Made by a program: the position numbers and the translations under genes. DNA of 64,000 nt from Flavobacteriaceae bacterium GSB9. Its GTDB lineage: Bacteria; Bacteroidota; Bacteroidia; Flavobacteriales; Flavobacteriaceae. The stretch lies in assembly GCA_022749295.1 (NCBI GenBank), contig CP062007.1, positions 992,001 to 1,056,000 on the forward strand, in the 5' to 3' direction. This document shows positions 17,885 through 32,084 of this stretch, one piece after another (position 1 is the first letter of the stretch; each line of letters begins with the position of its first letter). The notes under the pieces are model-generated. The model made no database searches and had not been told where the DNA came from. It worked only from the letters and a program-made list of their open reading frames with translations.

Positions 17885-20341
17885 CTATTTAATAAATACG
17901 TTCACCAACCTTGTCATACTATGGCCTTCCGCATCTTTAACGGTTATATTGAAAGACGCTAAGCCTTTAGCTATAGGCTCAAATTTAATAGTGGTTCCGC
18001 TTAACTCAATCTCACCATTTTTAACTTCTGAAAAATTGTAAACAGGACTATTTTGATAGCCTTTGAAATAATCGGCTATATTAAAATCAAAACTATCTTC
18101 TGAAGTTATAAAATAATGCGGTTGTGCCATCCAGTTTAAATAGTCTTCTAACTGTGTAAAACCGTCTTTATCTTCATCTGCATTAGATTCTGAAAAATCA
18201 CCAGCTGCAGAATTTACATTTAAACCATGAGTTTCTTCCCACCAGTTTGGCAACCCGTCGTGATCAGTATCCCAATTTTCAGGACGCGTTTCGCTTGCAT
18301 AATCTGGAAAACCTCCAGTATCCATCTCCGTATCAATCATTCCAGGCAGTTTACTTTTCTTTCCTTTAAAACTATAGGTTCCTTTTAAGGTTTCCTCTAT
18401 TATACGTTGATCGTGTTTATCGAAAAATGGTTGTGTAGAACCAACATCAGACAATACATTTTTGTAAGCTGCTCTTGCCGATTGCGTATTCACAAAAGAT
18501 GGGAAAAATGGCTCATCAACAAAAGTTTCATAATCTACAATCTCATTATTGGTAATGATTGATCGGCGGCCTTTTTCTTGGTTACTTTCATCAAAATGAC
18601 CTGGCATCACATTCCCTTTAAAGTAATAGCGCTGACTGCCTTTACCTACCCCCTCGTGACTCGCTGTTAATGCAAAGAATATATCTGAAGCACCACCTGG
18701 TTTGTAGTAGTTATTTACAAAATTAACCTCATGGGCACCACCATCGGTGGTTCTATGCCCCCAGTTATACACCACGTTATTTCTAATATCTAAACGTCCA
18801 GAGTAATAACCATCGCCATTTAATCCACCGCCCATACTCCAGTTACGTCCGTAGTTGTGTGCTAATAGGTTATGGTGAAAACTACCAATATCGCCACCGA
18901 TAGTCGCTGCATAACCGTGCATCTTTCCTGATTCGTACTTACCGTGCCCTGCCACATTTAAGGCTTCAGAAATTAAAGTACGTTGTAAAGTGATATTATG
19001 TGCACCTCTTGAACTAAACGACTCATCGATAGTCCAACTAATTGAACAGTGGTCTAAGATACTATGGTTCGCTCCTGTAAGCCCCATACCATCGTAAGTT
19101 CTTCCAGCACCTATTCTAACTCTTAAAAAACGAGCTATACCTTCATCGCCCGTTAAGCCAACAGGTGCTCTGGTAAAGGTTATACCTTCACCAGGTGCTG
19201 TTTGTCCAGCTACTGTAATGTAAGGCTGATTGATAACCAATCTGGATTTTAACTCGATATTTCCTGACACATTAAATACTATGGTTCTTGGACCTATTTC
19301 CTGATTGACAGCATCTCGGAAACTTCCGGGGCCATCATCGTTTAAATTGGTTACCTCAATCACTTTTCCTCCACGACCACCAATGGCATGACGACCGTAA
19401 CCCTCGGCTCCTGGAAACGCTAATTGTGCAGGTCTGAACGACCACACATTGCCCGCTGTAATTTTTCCGTTGGCATCTTCTTCATCTACTCGCCAATAGT
19501 AGGTATTCATGCTGTATAAATCGCCTACCCGAAAAGTATTCTCTGTTTGTTCTCCTTTATAAACATCACTTGATGTATCAGCTTTTTGCATTGCTGCTTT
19601 GTCTTCTCCAAAATACACATGGTGAACAACTGTGCCTTCTGGCGATTGCCATTCTAAATTTAAAGTTTCACCGACCTCAACATGCTCGTTGGCATTTTCG
19701 GGTTGTGGTGAATGGGCTTGCTTTTTTAAATTTGGCGTGTCAATTTCAAATCCGTTGATTACAAATTGAGAAATATCATAGCCATTTTCACCTTCAAAAC
19801 GAAGAACGACATCCTTATTCGCTTTAGCCTCAAAATTTAAATATGCCGTAGCTGCATCTATTTTTGTAAAAGCTCGGTTACTTGGTTGAATGGTCTCCAC
19901 TAATTCACCATTCAGATAAACCTTAACAGGGGTTAGCGTTCTTCCTCTTAAATTACTAAAAGTATTATGAAAGGTTAACAAGGAATGCTCACCAGGTTTT
20001 AAGCCACTAATTACCATTTCTAGTGGCGCTTCCGATACCAAACCATCGCTCTCCAATTGTGCATAATGAGGTGCCGACATACCTATTTTCACCCAACCCG
20101 AAGAAAAATCACCTTTAACTTTAACAGTAACGTCTTTAAAGGTCTTTTCATCTGCCGTGCCTTCATTAATTACCCAAGATTGATATAAAGGATCGTGAAC
20201 CTCATCGAGGCGTCGACCAGAAAAATCGAAATCGACTTTTACGGTCTGTTTTTCAGTATTATTATTACTTTGACATTGCACATTTAAAAAGGTAACCACA
20301 GATAATATCATGCAACCCAATGTGTGTTTTATTCGTCTCAT
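17885..20341 (-). CDS. Multidomain pectate lyase (PL1 type) lipoprotein
   Basis: 818 residues. The signal ends in lipobox LNVQC (Cys23), so it is a lipoprotein. Domains, in order: a beta-sandwich of malectin or carbohydrate-binding type (about 30-205), a fibronectin-III-like domain (about 210-303, with YYWRVDEEDANG), a PL1 beta-helix from about 307 (LAFPGAEGYGRHAIGGRGGK, ILDHCSISWTIDES), a calcium-binding thrombospondin-type-3-like motif (DTDHDGLPNWWEE, about 705-745) and a C-terminal immunoglobulin-like tail. It is more distant from the other two lyases than they are from each other. It directly abuts the DUF5703 gene upstream (stop and start one base apart), so the two are translated together. 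Likely surface-exposed lyase; exact substrate unknown. Confidence 0.88.
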   Translation of the reverse strand: MRRIKHTLGCMILSVVTFLNVQCQSNNNTEKQTVKVDFDFSGRRLDEVHDPLYQSWVINEGTADEKTFKDVTVKVKGDFSSGWVKIGMSAPHYAQLESDGLVSEAPLEMVISGLKPGEHSLLTFHNTFSNLRGRTLTPVKVYLNGELVETIQPSNRAFTKIDAATAYLNFEAKANKDVVLRFEGENGYDISQFVINGFEIDTPNLKKQAHSPQPENANEHVEVGETLNLEWQSPEGTVVHHVYFGEDKAAMQKADTSSDVYKGEQTENTFRVGDLYSMNTYYWRVDEEDANGKITAGNVWSFRPAQLAFPGAEGYGRHAIGGRGGKVIEVTNLNDDGPGSFRDAVNQEIGPRTIVFNVSGNIELKSRLVINQPYITVAGQTAPGEGITFTRAPVGLTGDEGIARFLRVRIGAGRTYDGMGLTGANHSILDHCSISWTIDESFSSRGAHNITLQRTLISEALNVAGHGKYESGKMHGYAATIGGDIGSFHHNLLAHNYGRNWSMGGGLNGDGYYSGRLDIRNNVVYNWGHRTTDGGAHEVNFVNNYYKPGGASDIFFALTASHEGVGKGSQRYYFKGNVMPGHFDESNQEKGRRSIITNNEIVDYETFVDEPFFPSFVNTQSARAAYKNVLSDVGSTQPFFDKHDQRIIEETLKGTYSFKGKKSKLPGMIDTEMDTGGFPDYASETRPENWDTDHDGLPNWWEETHGLNVNSAAGDFSESNADEDKDGFTQLEDYLNWMAQPHYFITSEDSFDFNIADYFKGYQNSPVYNFSEVKNGEIELSGTTIKFEPIAKGLASFNITVKDAEGHSMTRLVNVFIK

Positions 20342-22654
20342 TTACTTTAAATTTATTTTTTCAATTAATGTGTATTCTAACAAGTTTTGAATATCCTTAG
20401 CTCTTGCTTTGGGAACGACCTTTATAATCTCCACCTTACCATTTTGCAGCTTAGCTTCAACAGTTGTGTTTTGCTTGGCGTGTAATTTAAAATGTACGTT
20501 CCAGTCTTTTGGCCATGCGGGAAACAATAAGATTTTACCATCTACTTCCTGTATGAGCATTTCCTGCATCCCAATCATACCCGAACCGCCCCAATTATGG
20601 TCTGGCACCCAATCGAAACCAGGTCCCCAGAATACCGGAAAGCGTCGGCCCGAATTGGCCATTTTCAGCAAGGTATATTTTGCAGCTTCATCGGTTAAAC
20701 CCAACCGAGCCGCCATAATATTGGTTTGCTTCCACCCAACGTGACTTCTAAACTTTTTCAAATCTTCATCTAAAAGATAGGTATTTTGTGCCACTTTTAA
20801 ATCGGGTTTTCCTAAACCGTGTAATTTCCATGGAAATACAGGATATAGCTGCGCCGCTTCGGTATTATTGATGCGCTCCCATGATTTTGCTGGCGCTAAG
20901 ACTTTTTGGTTTTCAATTTCCCTAAAGTTTAACGGCGGAATACGTTTTTTAAACCCTTTTAAATATTCCACATCTTCTGTTGATAAATCTCCGGAAGACA
21001 CTTTTAGCAGCTTTTCTGTAATTACACTTAACGCCGAAATCGTGCTATTGGCATTGTATGCCATTTTGTAAGTCTCTACAGCCGAACCCGGATACAGCAC
21101 TAAATGCCCATTGGCATCTAAAGTCTTTCTGCCACGTTTTTTGGCTAAGTATTGATAATGCTCATCAAAAAAACGTAAACAACTTAAAATAAAATCGTTG
21201 TATTTTTCAACATCTACATTGGCATACTCATTTTGCTCCAACATCATTTTACAGAACTCAAACACGGTGTCCCACTGGTATTCTAGCCAGGCGTTATACT
21301 GCATACCAGGGTCATAATCTGCCGGACGTTTCCATGCGTATTCGGCTGGATTCGGTAAACCAAAATTTTCCAATTGTTCAGTAAATGCGGCTCCCCTGTG
21401 ATTCCAATACACCTGACTGCGTAGCTCTGCATTCTTTTGAAGCGTTAAATAGTAATCCAGTTGCGATGGCAACATATCAAAATCACCACTTTTGAACATC
21501 GGAAAATAAACGAGTCGTTGGTTTTGTTGGGTCATGGTGCCACCGCCCCAGTTTCTAAAATCAGGTGTAAAGGTATGGTCTTCCTTAATATAAACTGGGT
21601 CGACCGTAAACAAGCCCCCATTAAATTTTGTGGGGTATTTTCCGTAGGCATTTGCCCCTAACATAAAACGAAACAACTGATAATTCTGACCAATTTGATT
21701 TACGGAATCGTTCTCTGCATGCGTAAAAATGAAACTGCGCTTCCAATAATTATTCCACCACTGTTTTGTTTCCTTTTCTTTTGGTTTATATGTAGACATC
21801 AAGTCTTGTAAACCCTTTTTCCAAACGTCGATATTTTCATTTTGAACCGTGTGCAAATACAATTCTAAACTGTGATGTATACTCGATTTTTTACTTTTTA
21901 ATCGAAAACCTTTAAAGTCGGTATCTTGATAAACACCTTGATATGTTCCATCTGAAATCAAATTTTTTCCACCCATCACACCTCCAAAAGTCAGGTATTT
22001 TAAAGGGTTCATCATCTGCTCTTTTACTGATTCCAGTTGTTGTTGCTTCACGGCAACATCAAACACCGTATGTTCTCGGTTTTTGTGATAGAATTCAACT
22101 GCACTATTGTTGAAGGAAATAGAATCTTGATAGGTAATGATATCGCCTTGCGGTGCCCATTTATAAGAATTGGCATTATTGGCTCGGCCTTCTACTTTTC
22201 GGTTTCTATAGCGCCAAATTTCATAAGACGTTTTCATATTCAAAGGCTGTTTGCCCTTTACATCGACATGAATTACTGGGTGAAACACATCGACCCAAAG
22301 TTTGATTTCAGTACTATTTTGCGACACAGAAACATAACCATCTTCAAGATGTAATTCCTGACGGAAACCGTCGTTATCCTTGAATGGGTTTGGAGTCAAT
22401 TCAACTTTTACACGTCCTAATTTCAATAAGGTATTATGCTCGTCGAAGGTGCCACTTTTTGAAAAATAGAAATACAAACTTCCTTGCTCTACCCAAACAT
22501 TCACACCTATATCACCACCTCCCAAGGGCATAGATTCTGAGGCGTTTTTACTTTGGGTCGTCCACACCTGATTGTAATTTTTAAGTGTAGGCAGTTGTGC
22601 TTTTGCAGAAAAAAAAGCTACTAAAAGAAATATATAGGATATTAAATTTTTCAA
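20342..22654 (-). CDS. DUF5703-like secreted putative glycoside hydrolase
   Basis: 770 residues with a signal peptide ending AKAQ (about 1-19). The N-terminal region (NYNQVWTTQSKNASESMPLGGGDIGVNVW) is the beta-sandwich start typical of the DUF5703 group. The central and C-terminal parts look like an (alpha/alpha)6 barrel (GANAYGKYPTKFNGGLFTV, PDFRNWGGGTMTQQNQRL, PGSAVETYKMAYNANST). A related arrangement is seen in families GH95 and GH65. Catalytic residues cannot be assigned with confidence. It lies inside the long operon between a pectate lyase and, across a repeat-bearing gap, an acetylesterase, so an exo-glycosidase on a pectin side chain is likely. The family name is from pattern memory and should be confirmed by a profile search. 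Confidence 0.65.
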   Translation of the reverse strand: MKNLISYIFLLVAFFSAKAQLPTLKNYNQVWTTQSKNASESMPLGGGDIGVNVWVEQGSLYFYFSKSGTFDEHNTLLKLGRVKVELTPNPFKDNDGFRQELHLEDGYVSVSQNSTEIKLWVDVFHPVIHVDVKGKQPLNMKTSYEIWRYRNRKVEGRANNANSYKWAPQGDIITYQDSISFNNSAVEFYHKNREHTVFDVAVKQQQLESVKEQMMNPLKYLTFGGVMGGKNLISDGTYQGVYQDTDFKGFRLKSKKSSIHHSLELYLHTVQNENIDVWKKGLQDLMSTYKPKEKETKQWWNNYWKRSFIFTHAENDSVNQIGQNYQLFRFMLGANAYGKYPTKFNGGLFTVDPVYIKEDHTFTPDFRNWGGGTMTQQNQRLVYFPMFKSGDFDMLPSQLDYYLTLQKNAELRSQVYWNHRGAAFTEQLENFGLPNPAEYAWKRPADYDPGMQYNAWLEYQWDTVFEFCKMMLEQNEYANVDVEKYNDFILSCLRFFDEHYQYLAKKRGRKTLDANGHLVLYPGSAVETYKMAYNANSTISALSVITEKLLKVSSGDLSTEDVEYLKGFKKRIPPLNFREIENQKVLAPAKSWERINNTEAAQLYPVFPWKLHGLGKPDLKVAQNTYLLDEDLKKFRSHVGWKQTNIMAARLGLTDEAAKYTLLKMANSGRRFPVFWGPGFDWVPDHNWGGSGMIGMQEMLIQEVDGKILLFPAWPKDWNVHFKLHAKQNTTVEAKLQNGKVEIIKVVPKARAKDIQNLLEYTLIEKINLK

Positions 22655-22675
22655 TTTTCTTATTAACTATTTTTT

Positions 22676-22752
22676 GTCATGCCGAACTTGTTTCGGCATC
22701 TTTTAATTTCTGTATAAACTATATGTGACCCTGAAATAAATTCAGGGTGTCA
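22676..22752. repeat. Palindromic intergenic repeat, copy 2
   Basis: The left arm holds TGCCGAA-N5-TTCGGCA, the right arm CCCTGAAATAAATTCAGGG. Compared with copy 1 at 17791, both sides of the first stem changed together (T to C and A to G), so pairing is kept. It lies between the DUF5703 gene and the acetylesterase on the minus strand. Confidence 0.8.
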
Positions 22753-22780
22753 ACAACTCTTTTATCGTTGTCGCGAAAAC

Positions 22781-24208
22781 TTACCAATCATCTGTTCTAA
22801 ACGACGACATTGGTAAACCTCCCGTACTAAAAATTTCAGCTTTGGTAAAATCTTTAAACAAATAACGTACTGCTACTGGTTTTTCGACTTGTGGTGCCGA
22901 CAATACTACCGATTTTCTCCTCAATTGTACCTTGGCCGGATAAAACACCTTATTCGCGCCAGCAATTTCAAAACCAACCACCTCTTTATTATAGGAAGTG
23001 ATTCCGTTTGGTACGTTGTTGAACGACACGGTTACCGTACTTCCTTTTATTTCCATGGCATTAAACTCCGGACTTTCGTATTCAAATCCATCGATACCGT
23101 AGGTTTTAGCTAAGGCTTGGAATGCTAGACGCTGTCCGCCTTTTTCTTTATCGGCAGGGTGTATATTTCCAAATTCCCCGACATCCAATAGCACGGCCAT
23201 ACCTGAGTTCTTTATAACTTTGGAAGCCTTTAACTGGGCTTCTCTTAGATATGCTGAATTGTATTCGGTTTTATTATCATTTGGGTGAAAACGGGCATAA
23301 TCGAACGGGGCTATTTGAGCAAAATAAAACGGAAACTCGCCCTGATTCCATAGCTCGCGCCATGAGTCCACCATTTTTTTGAATAAATCGGTATACTGTA
23401 ACGGACGCACATAATTCGACTCTCCTTGGTACCAGATAGCTCCCCTGATACCGTAACCAATTACAGGCGACAACATGCCATTAAACAAGGTGGTTGGTAC
23501 ACGGTTAGGGCTACTTTTTAAATCCGCTTCGGTTTTGGGTAATTCTAATTCCAAATCAAAGTCTTTTAACATTTCCTCATTCATCCAGGCTTCTACATTT
23601 GAGCCCCCATAAGATACCTCAATTAAACCTACAGGCACATTTAAAACTTCTTGAAGAAACGAACCAAAGTACCATGCTGTGGCACTAAAATCACCTGTAG
23701 TTTGTGGTCCTGCCACTTCCCATTGACCTTCAAAATCAGTTTTTGGTTCTAAAACCGTGGCTCTGGGCACCGTTATAAAATGAATATTTTTATTTGCTGA
23801 ACGCACAATTGCTTCATTTCCGCCTTTTACAGGTTGCCCTGGAAACCCCTTTAATGGCATTTCCATATTTGATTGCCCCGAACACAGCCAAACCTCACCA
23901 ATTAAAACATTACGAATGATTTTACTTTCATTTTCCGTTGACACCGTAATCTCAAAAGGCCCACCTGCCTTTGGCGTTTGCAAACTTGTATTCCATTTAC
24001 CAGTTTTGTTGACTTTTACCTCATAGTTTTTTCCATCCCAGGAGGTCGTAATAGTTACACGTTCATTTTTATTTGCCCAGCCCCAAATAGGTGTATTGCT
24101 TTGTTGTTGCAACAGCATGTTATCGGTAAATAAGGCTGGTAATTTTATTTCGGCATGTATGGTTAGCACACTAAAAACACATATTACAGCTATAACTAAT
24201 TTTCTCAT
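22781..24208 (-). CDS. SASA-family (sialate O-acetylesterase-like) carbohydrate acetylesterase
   Basis: 475 residues with a signal peptide (about 1-19). It has the two marks of the SGNH/SASA esterases: SGQSNMEM with the nucleophile Ser113, and WYQGESN in the middle. GEFGNIHPADK supplies the likely catalytic Asp/His pair. The family removes O-acetyl groups from sugars. The name comes from sialic acid, but in plant- and alga-glycan loci these proteins deacetylate pectin, xylan or similar polymers, and nothing here points to sialic acid. It starts directly after the GH106 stop (24209), so the two are coupled. Deacetylation would open the chain to the rhamnosidase and lyases. Confidence 0.85.
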   Translation of the reverse strand: MRKLVIAVICVFSVLTIHAEIKLPALFTDNMLLQQQSNTPIWGWANKNERVTITTSWDGKNYEVKVNKTGKWNTSLQTPKAGGPFEITVSTENESKIIRNVLIGEVWLCSGQSNMEMPLKGFPGQPVKGGNEAIVRSANKNIHFITVPRATVLEPKTDFEGQWEVAGPQTTGDFSATAWYFGSFLQEVLNVPVGLIEVSYGGSNVEAWMNEEMLKDFDLELELPKTEADLKSSPNRVPTTLFNGMLSPVIGYGIRGAIWYQGESNYVRPLQYTDLFKKMVDSWRELWNQGEFPFYFAQIAPFDYARFHPNDNKTEYNSAYLREAQLKASKVIKNSGMAVLLDVGEFGNIHPADKEKGGQRLAFQALAKTYGIDGFEYESPEFNAMEIKGSTVTVSFNNVPNGITSYNKEVVGFEIAGANKVFYPAKVQLRRKSVVLSAPQVEKPVAVRYLFKDFTKAEIFSTGGLPMSSFRTDDW

Positions 24209-27200
24209 TTATTCGGTTTCTTTTATAATGTTAATATCTCCTAATAATCCTGATTTCACCATCATGGTATCATCTAGCCTGTACGGTGCGGTTGTCCAAG
24301 TTAAACGGTCTTCCTCAGGTAATTTTTCATCTCCAATCAATCGGTTAGCCCAAGTATTGGTCACTTTTATTTCTAATCTGTTTTCGCCTGTTTTTAAAGC
24401 TTTGGAAATACTGGTGCGATAAGGATAGGTCCACACCACACCACAGTTTTTTCCGTTTAAAATCACTTCAGCAATACAATTTACTTCGTCAAAGGCTAAA
24501 TATAAATCACCTGTTGTCGTTGAATTCCAATTAAAGGTTTTGATATAACTCGCCGTTCCTGAATAGTATTTAATACTATCGTTGGTCGATATTGTCCAAT
24601 CGAAGAGTTGATTAATCTGAATCGGCTCTGATGGTCCGCTAAATGCTTTATCAAACTGAAGCGTCCAATTCTCATCTAGTGTTTCAACAGTTTCGAAAGT
24701 TGGCCAGTTTGGTTTTCCTCTTGCAGACTTTTTACTCGAATCTTCTTTAAAAACTACGAAATAAGCTTCATTAGGATGTAATTTTAAAGGCACTATCGTT
24801 CTACCATTTTCTTCTTTCCAATTTTCCAAAACGGTAATTTTATCTGAAACCGGATGGTACAACACAGGTTGTTTTCCAGACATTCTAAACGACACGTCTA
24901 ACTGCCGTATTTCTTCCTCTTGATTGGACAAAAAGTAAATAGCTTCACCGGCATATTGACGTTGTGTCCACGCCAAAGTACTGGCTTCTTTTTTATCAAC
25001 TAAAACATTGGGAACAACCCCTAAGCCTGAAAAATCATTTCCCAGGTACGGTAACTGAATCACCTTTCCTTCACCCAAAGTCCATTGTTTTTGTCCGTTG
25101 CCTGACCATATCTCATCAACAAGACTTTGCCATTGCGCACTATCGGATTCAAAACCAGCAATCTCCTTTGGTTTTTCACCCACAAAAATCGTAGCACCTC
25201 CTTTTACTAAATCTACTATTTTTTGAGCCACTACTACAGACATGATTTGTGTTGGCATCATTTTCCTTTGGTCTGGAAATACTAAAAATTTATAGGTCAG
25301 CGCATCCTTAAAGACAACGTTGCCATTAACAACTTTAGCATTCAGCAACGCATCACTGTTAAACGAATCGTATTTATACCCGTTTAAAGCATTCACCCAT
25401 TCCGATAAATCGGTGCTGTTTTTAGTGTATTTTACCTCTTTTGGCATACGCGTCGAGGGTCGGCCTTCATTTTTAAGCCGAATAGCTTCGGAAGCTACAC
25501 GGTTTGCGCCAAAAATATTTGGCATAAACGGTACTAAGCGATCGGGTAATACCGAACGTGATGGAATATCTTCTCCCGTAAACACCGCAAAATCAATAAC
25601 TGGTTGTCCCTTTTGCAACTGGAACTGTACATTTTTACAGTACTCAAAAAACGCTCGTCCAGGTTCCCACCATGTTTGGTCGCGTTGAAAAAATGTACCA
25701 ATTGGGTCTAAAGTCATTCCTGGTTTTCTATCCAACCACGGATTGTGCATAAATACATGGTAGAAAAACCGGTTTATTCCCAAGGCATAATTTCTATCGG
25801 CCATGGTTTTTAAATTTCCTGGATGCTCATCCCAATCCATGCGTAATTGGGTAAAGGCTTCCGCCTGAATGATATCGCGCCCGTATATGTGTCCGCCATT
25901 AATAGCATCGAGCATATCGTTGGGTTTATCGTGCGTCGGACTTCTAAACCAAAATTCGCCACTCGGATAATCCACATATTTAAAATGCAACAAGCCATCG
26001 CTGGTCATGGTTGGGGCTACATTTTCGGTACTGAATTTCACACCTGTTTTTACAGCTTCTTCTTTTAAAGTTCCGAAGAAATTTTCAACTGTTAATTCAG
26101 TAATGGTTTTTCTAACATCATATAAAATCTGTTCTGATTTTTCAGCAGAATCTAACGGAATTCCGGCCATCACAGGCAAATAATCTACAATATCATAACC
26201 ATGTTGCATTTTAAAAGTCTCTCGAAACACGGGCGACCAGTTTTGACTACCGCATTCCCAACTGTCCATGTGCAAGATTTCTACAACCTTATTGGCCAGT
26301 TCTTCGCCAGCCGCACGTCGCATTTCGCCATACCAATGGTCTAATTGAAACTTAACCGCATCGGCATTAAATTTATCGACTTCCAATCCGCGGCCACCAC
26401 CAGCTGTGGCATTTTCATGACCAGTAGACGTATGACCGAAACGCATAATACGCCACTGTCCTTTTGGAGCGTCCCAATTGAGAACTCCATTCGCATCAAC
26501 AAATTCTGAGATATTAAGCATTTGATCTGTAGCAACACAATCGGAAGTTGGAATCTGTTTTTCAGTCGTTCTAGAGCTCACACGCCAAACGGCACCTGAT
26601 TTCCCTTGGTAGTTATCAATCAACGGTTCTTCGGAAAGGATAATTTTAGTAACCTTTAAATAGGAATTCCACTTGGCCATATCCAAATCTTCAGCACCAG
26701 GCTCAGAGCCTTCTGGGTTGTAAACAAATCTGAAATATTTCGCTTTCGCTAATAAACTATGCGTGTAAAATGCATCGGTATCCTGCCAACCCGAACGCGG
26801 CGTTTCCAAACGTCCTAAACTTGTAAAATGTTCACCATCGTCACTTACCTCAATTAACATGCGATGGGCTTGATAATTGTTGCCTTGGGTTTCAATTTGA
26901 ATGGATTTACAATCGAACGGTTCGTTAAATTTATACTGAATATAACCAGGTTCGCGCATTCTGAATTGCGTGTTTTCTGTGGAGTTGTCCGTTAAATAAT
27001 CGGCATTTTCATCATTCGATGTTGTTACTTTTGGCTGAATCTCTAACGATGTCTTAAAAGCCCTTTCAACAGGAATGGCAAAGGTCGCAATGTCTTTGTA
27101 GTAATCTTTATAATGCTTTGGAACTGGTAATTTCAAGTTTCTTAAATCGGACGAATGTACCACCGTATCGGTCCAAACCACTTTTTGCATTGACATTTCT

Positions 27201-27594
27201 GGAGTAATCCAAGGCCCACCGGCCACGGCAAAACCATCGGCAGGATGAAACGCGATTTTCAAGCCTAATCGGTCGGCTTCTTGCAACGCCCAATGCACCA
27301 ATTCCCAAAATTCTTTACTTAATTGAATCACAGGTGGATCCATTAGCGGTTCTTCTCCTGGTCCTTTAATGGTCATTAAATATGCCCCACGGATACCCGC
27401 TTGTTTCATCGCTTCCAAATCGGCGGTAACGCCTTCTTTAGAATAAGCACTTCGCATCCAGTACCAATATACCCATGGTTTGGCGGTATCTTCGGTAGGT
27501 TGGAAATAAGTTATTTCTGCTTCTTGTTCTTTCTTACATGACAATGTAGTAAGTACTATAAAAAACAGAATAATATGTTTTATTTTGAAATGCA

Positions 27595-27595
<1 letters not shown>
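24209..27595 (-). CDS. GH106 alpha-L-rhamnosidase, lipoprotein
   Basis: 1128 residues. The lipobox is TLSC (Cys20). The N-terminal motif AKPWVYWYWMRSAYSKEGVT, the LHMDSWECG segment and the DIIQAEAFTQL segment carry the conserved glutamates of family GH106. Distal beta-sandwich domains follow (about 180-330 and the last 250 residues, where SYIKTFNW and LYLAFDEVNC mark a galactose-binding-like fold). GH106 enzymes release terminal alpha-L-rhamnose; one in Bacteroides thetaiotaomicron acts on rhamnogalacturonan II. It overlaps the upstream GH2 stop by one base and abuts the esterase downstream. It probably works at the cell surface or in the periplasm. Linkage is unknown. Confidence 0.9.
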
Positions 27596-32008
<4,413 letters not shown>

Positions 32009-32044
32009 TTTGAAAATTTTATTTCATAATAACTTACACAAAAA

Positions 32045-32069
32045 CACTTCGACTCCACTTAGTGTGACA
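32045..32069. repeat. Short intergenic repeat CACTTCGACT...
   Basis: This 25-base stretch begins CACTTCGACT, as at 13873, and contains CACT...AGTG complementary ends. It occupies the 76-base gap between the GH2 at 32085 and the propeller glycosidase, which is otherwise empty. Confidence 0.45.
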
Positions 32070-32084
32070 AGCTAGATCAACATT

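Noticed and set aside
17791-22752. CRISPR array or insertion-sequence ends
   Set aside because: Only two copies, nearly 5 kb apart, with no regular spacers, transposase or target duplication.
22781-24208. Possible sialic-acid metabolism from the sialate O-acetylesterase and the NanA-like aldolase
   Set aside because: No sialidase, epimerase or ManNAc kinase is present, and both families are broad. The pectin context is much stronger.
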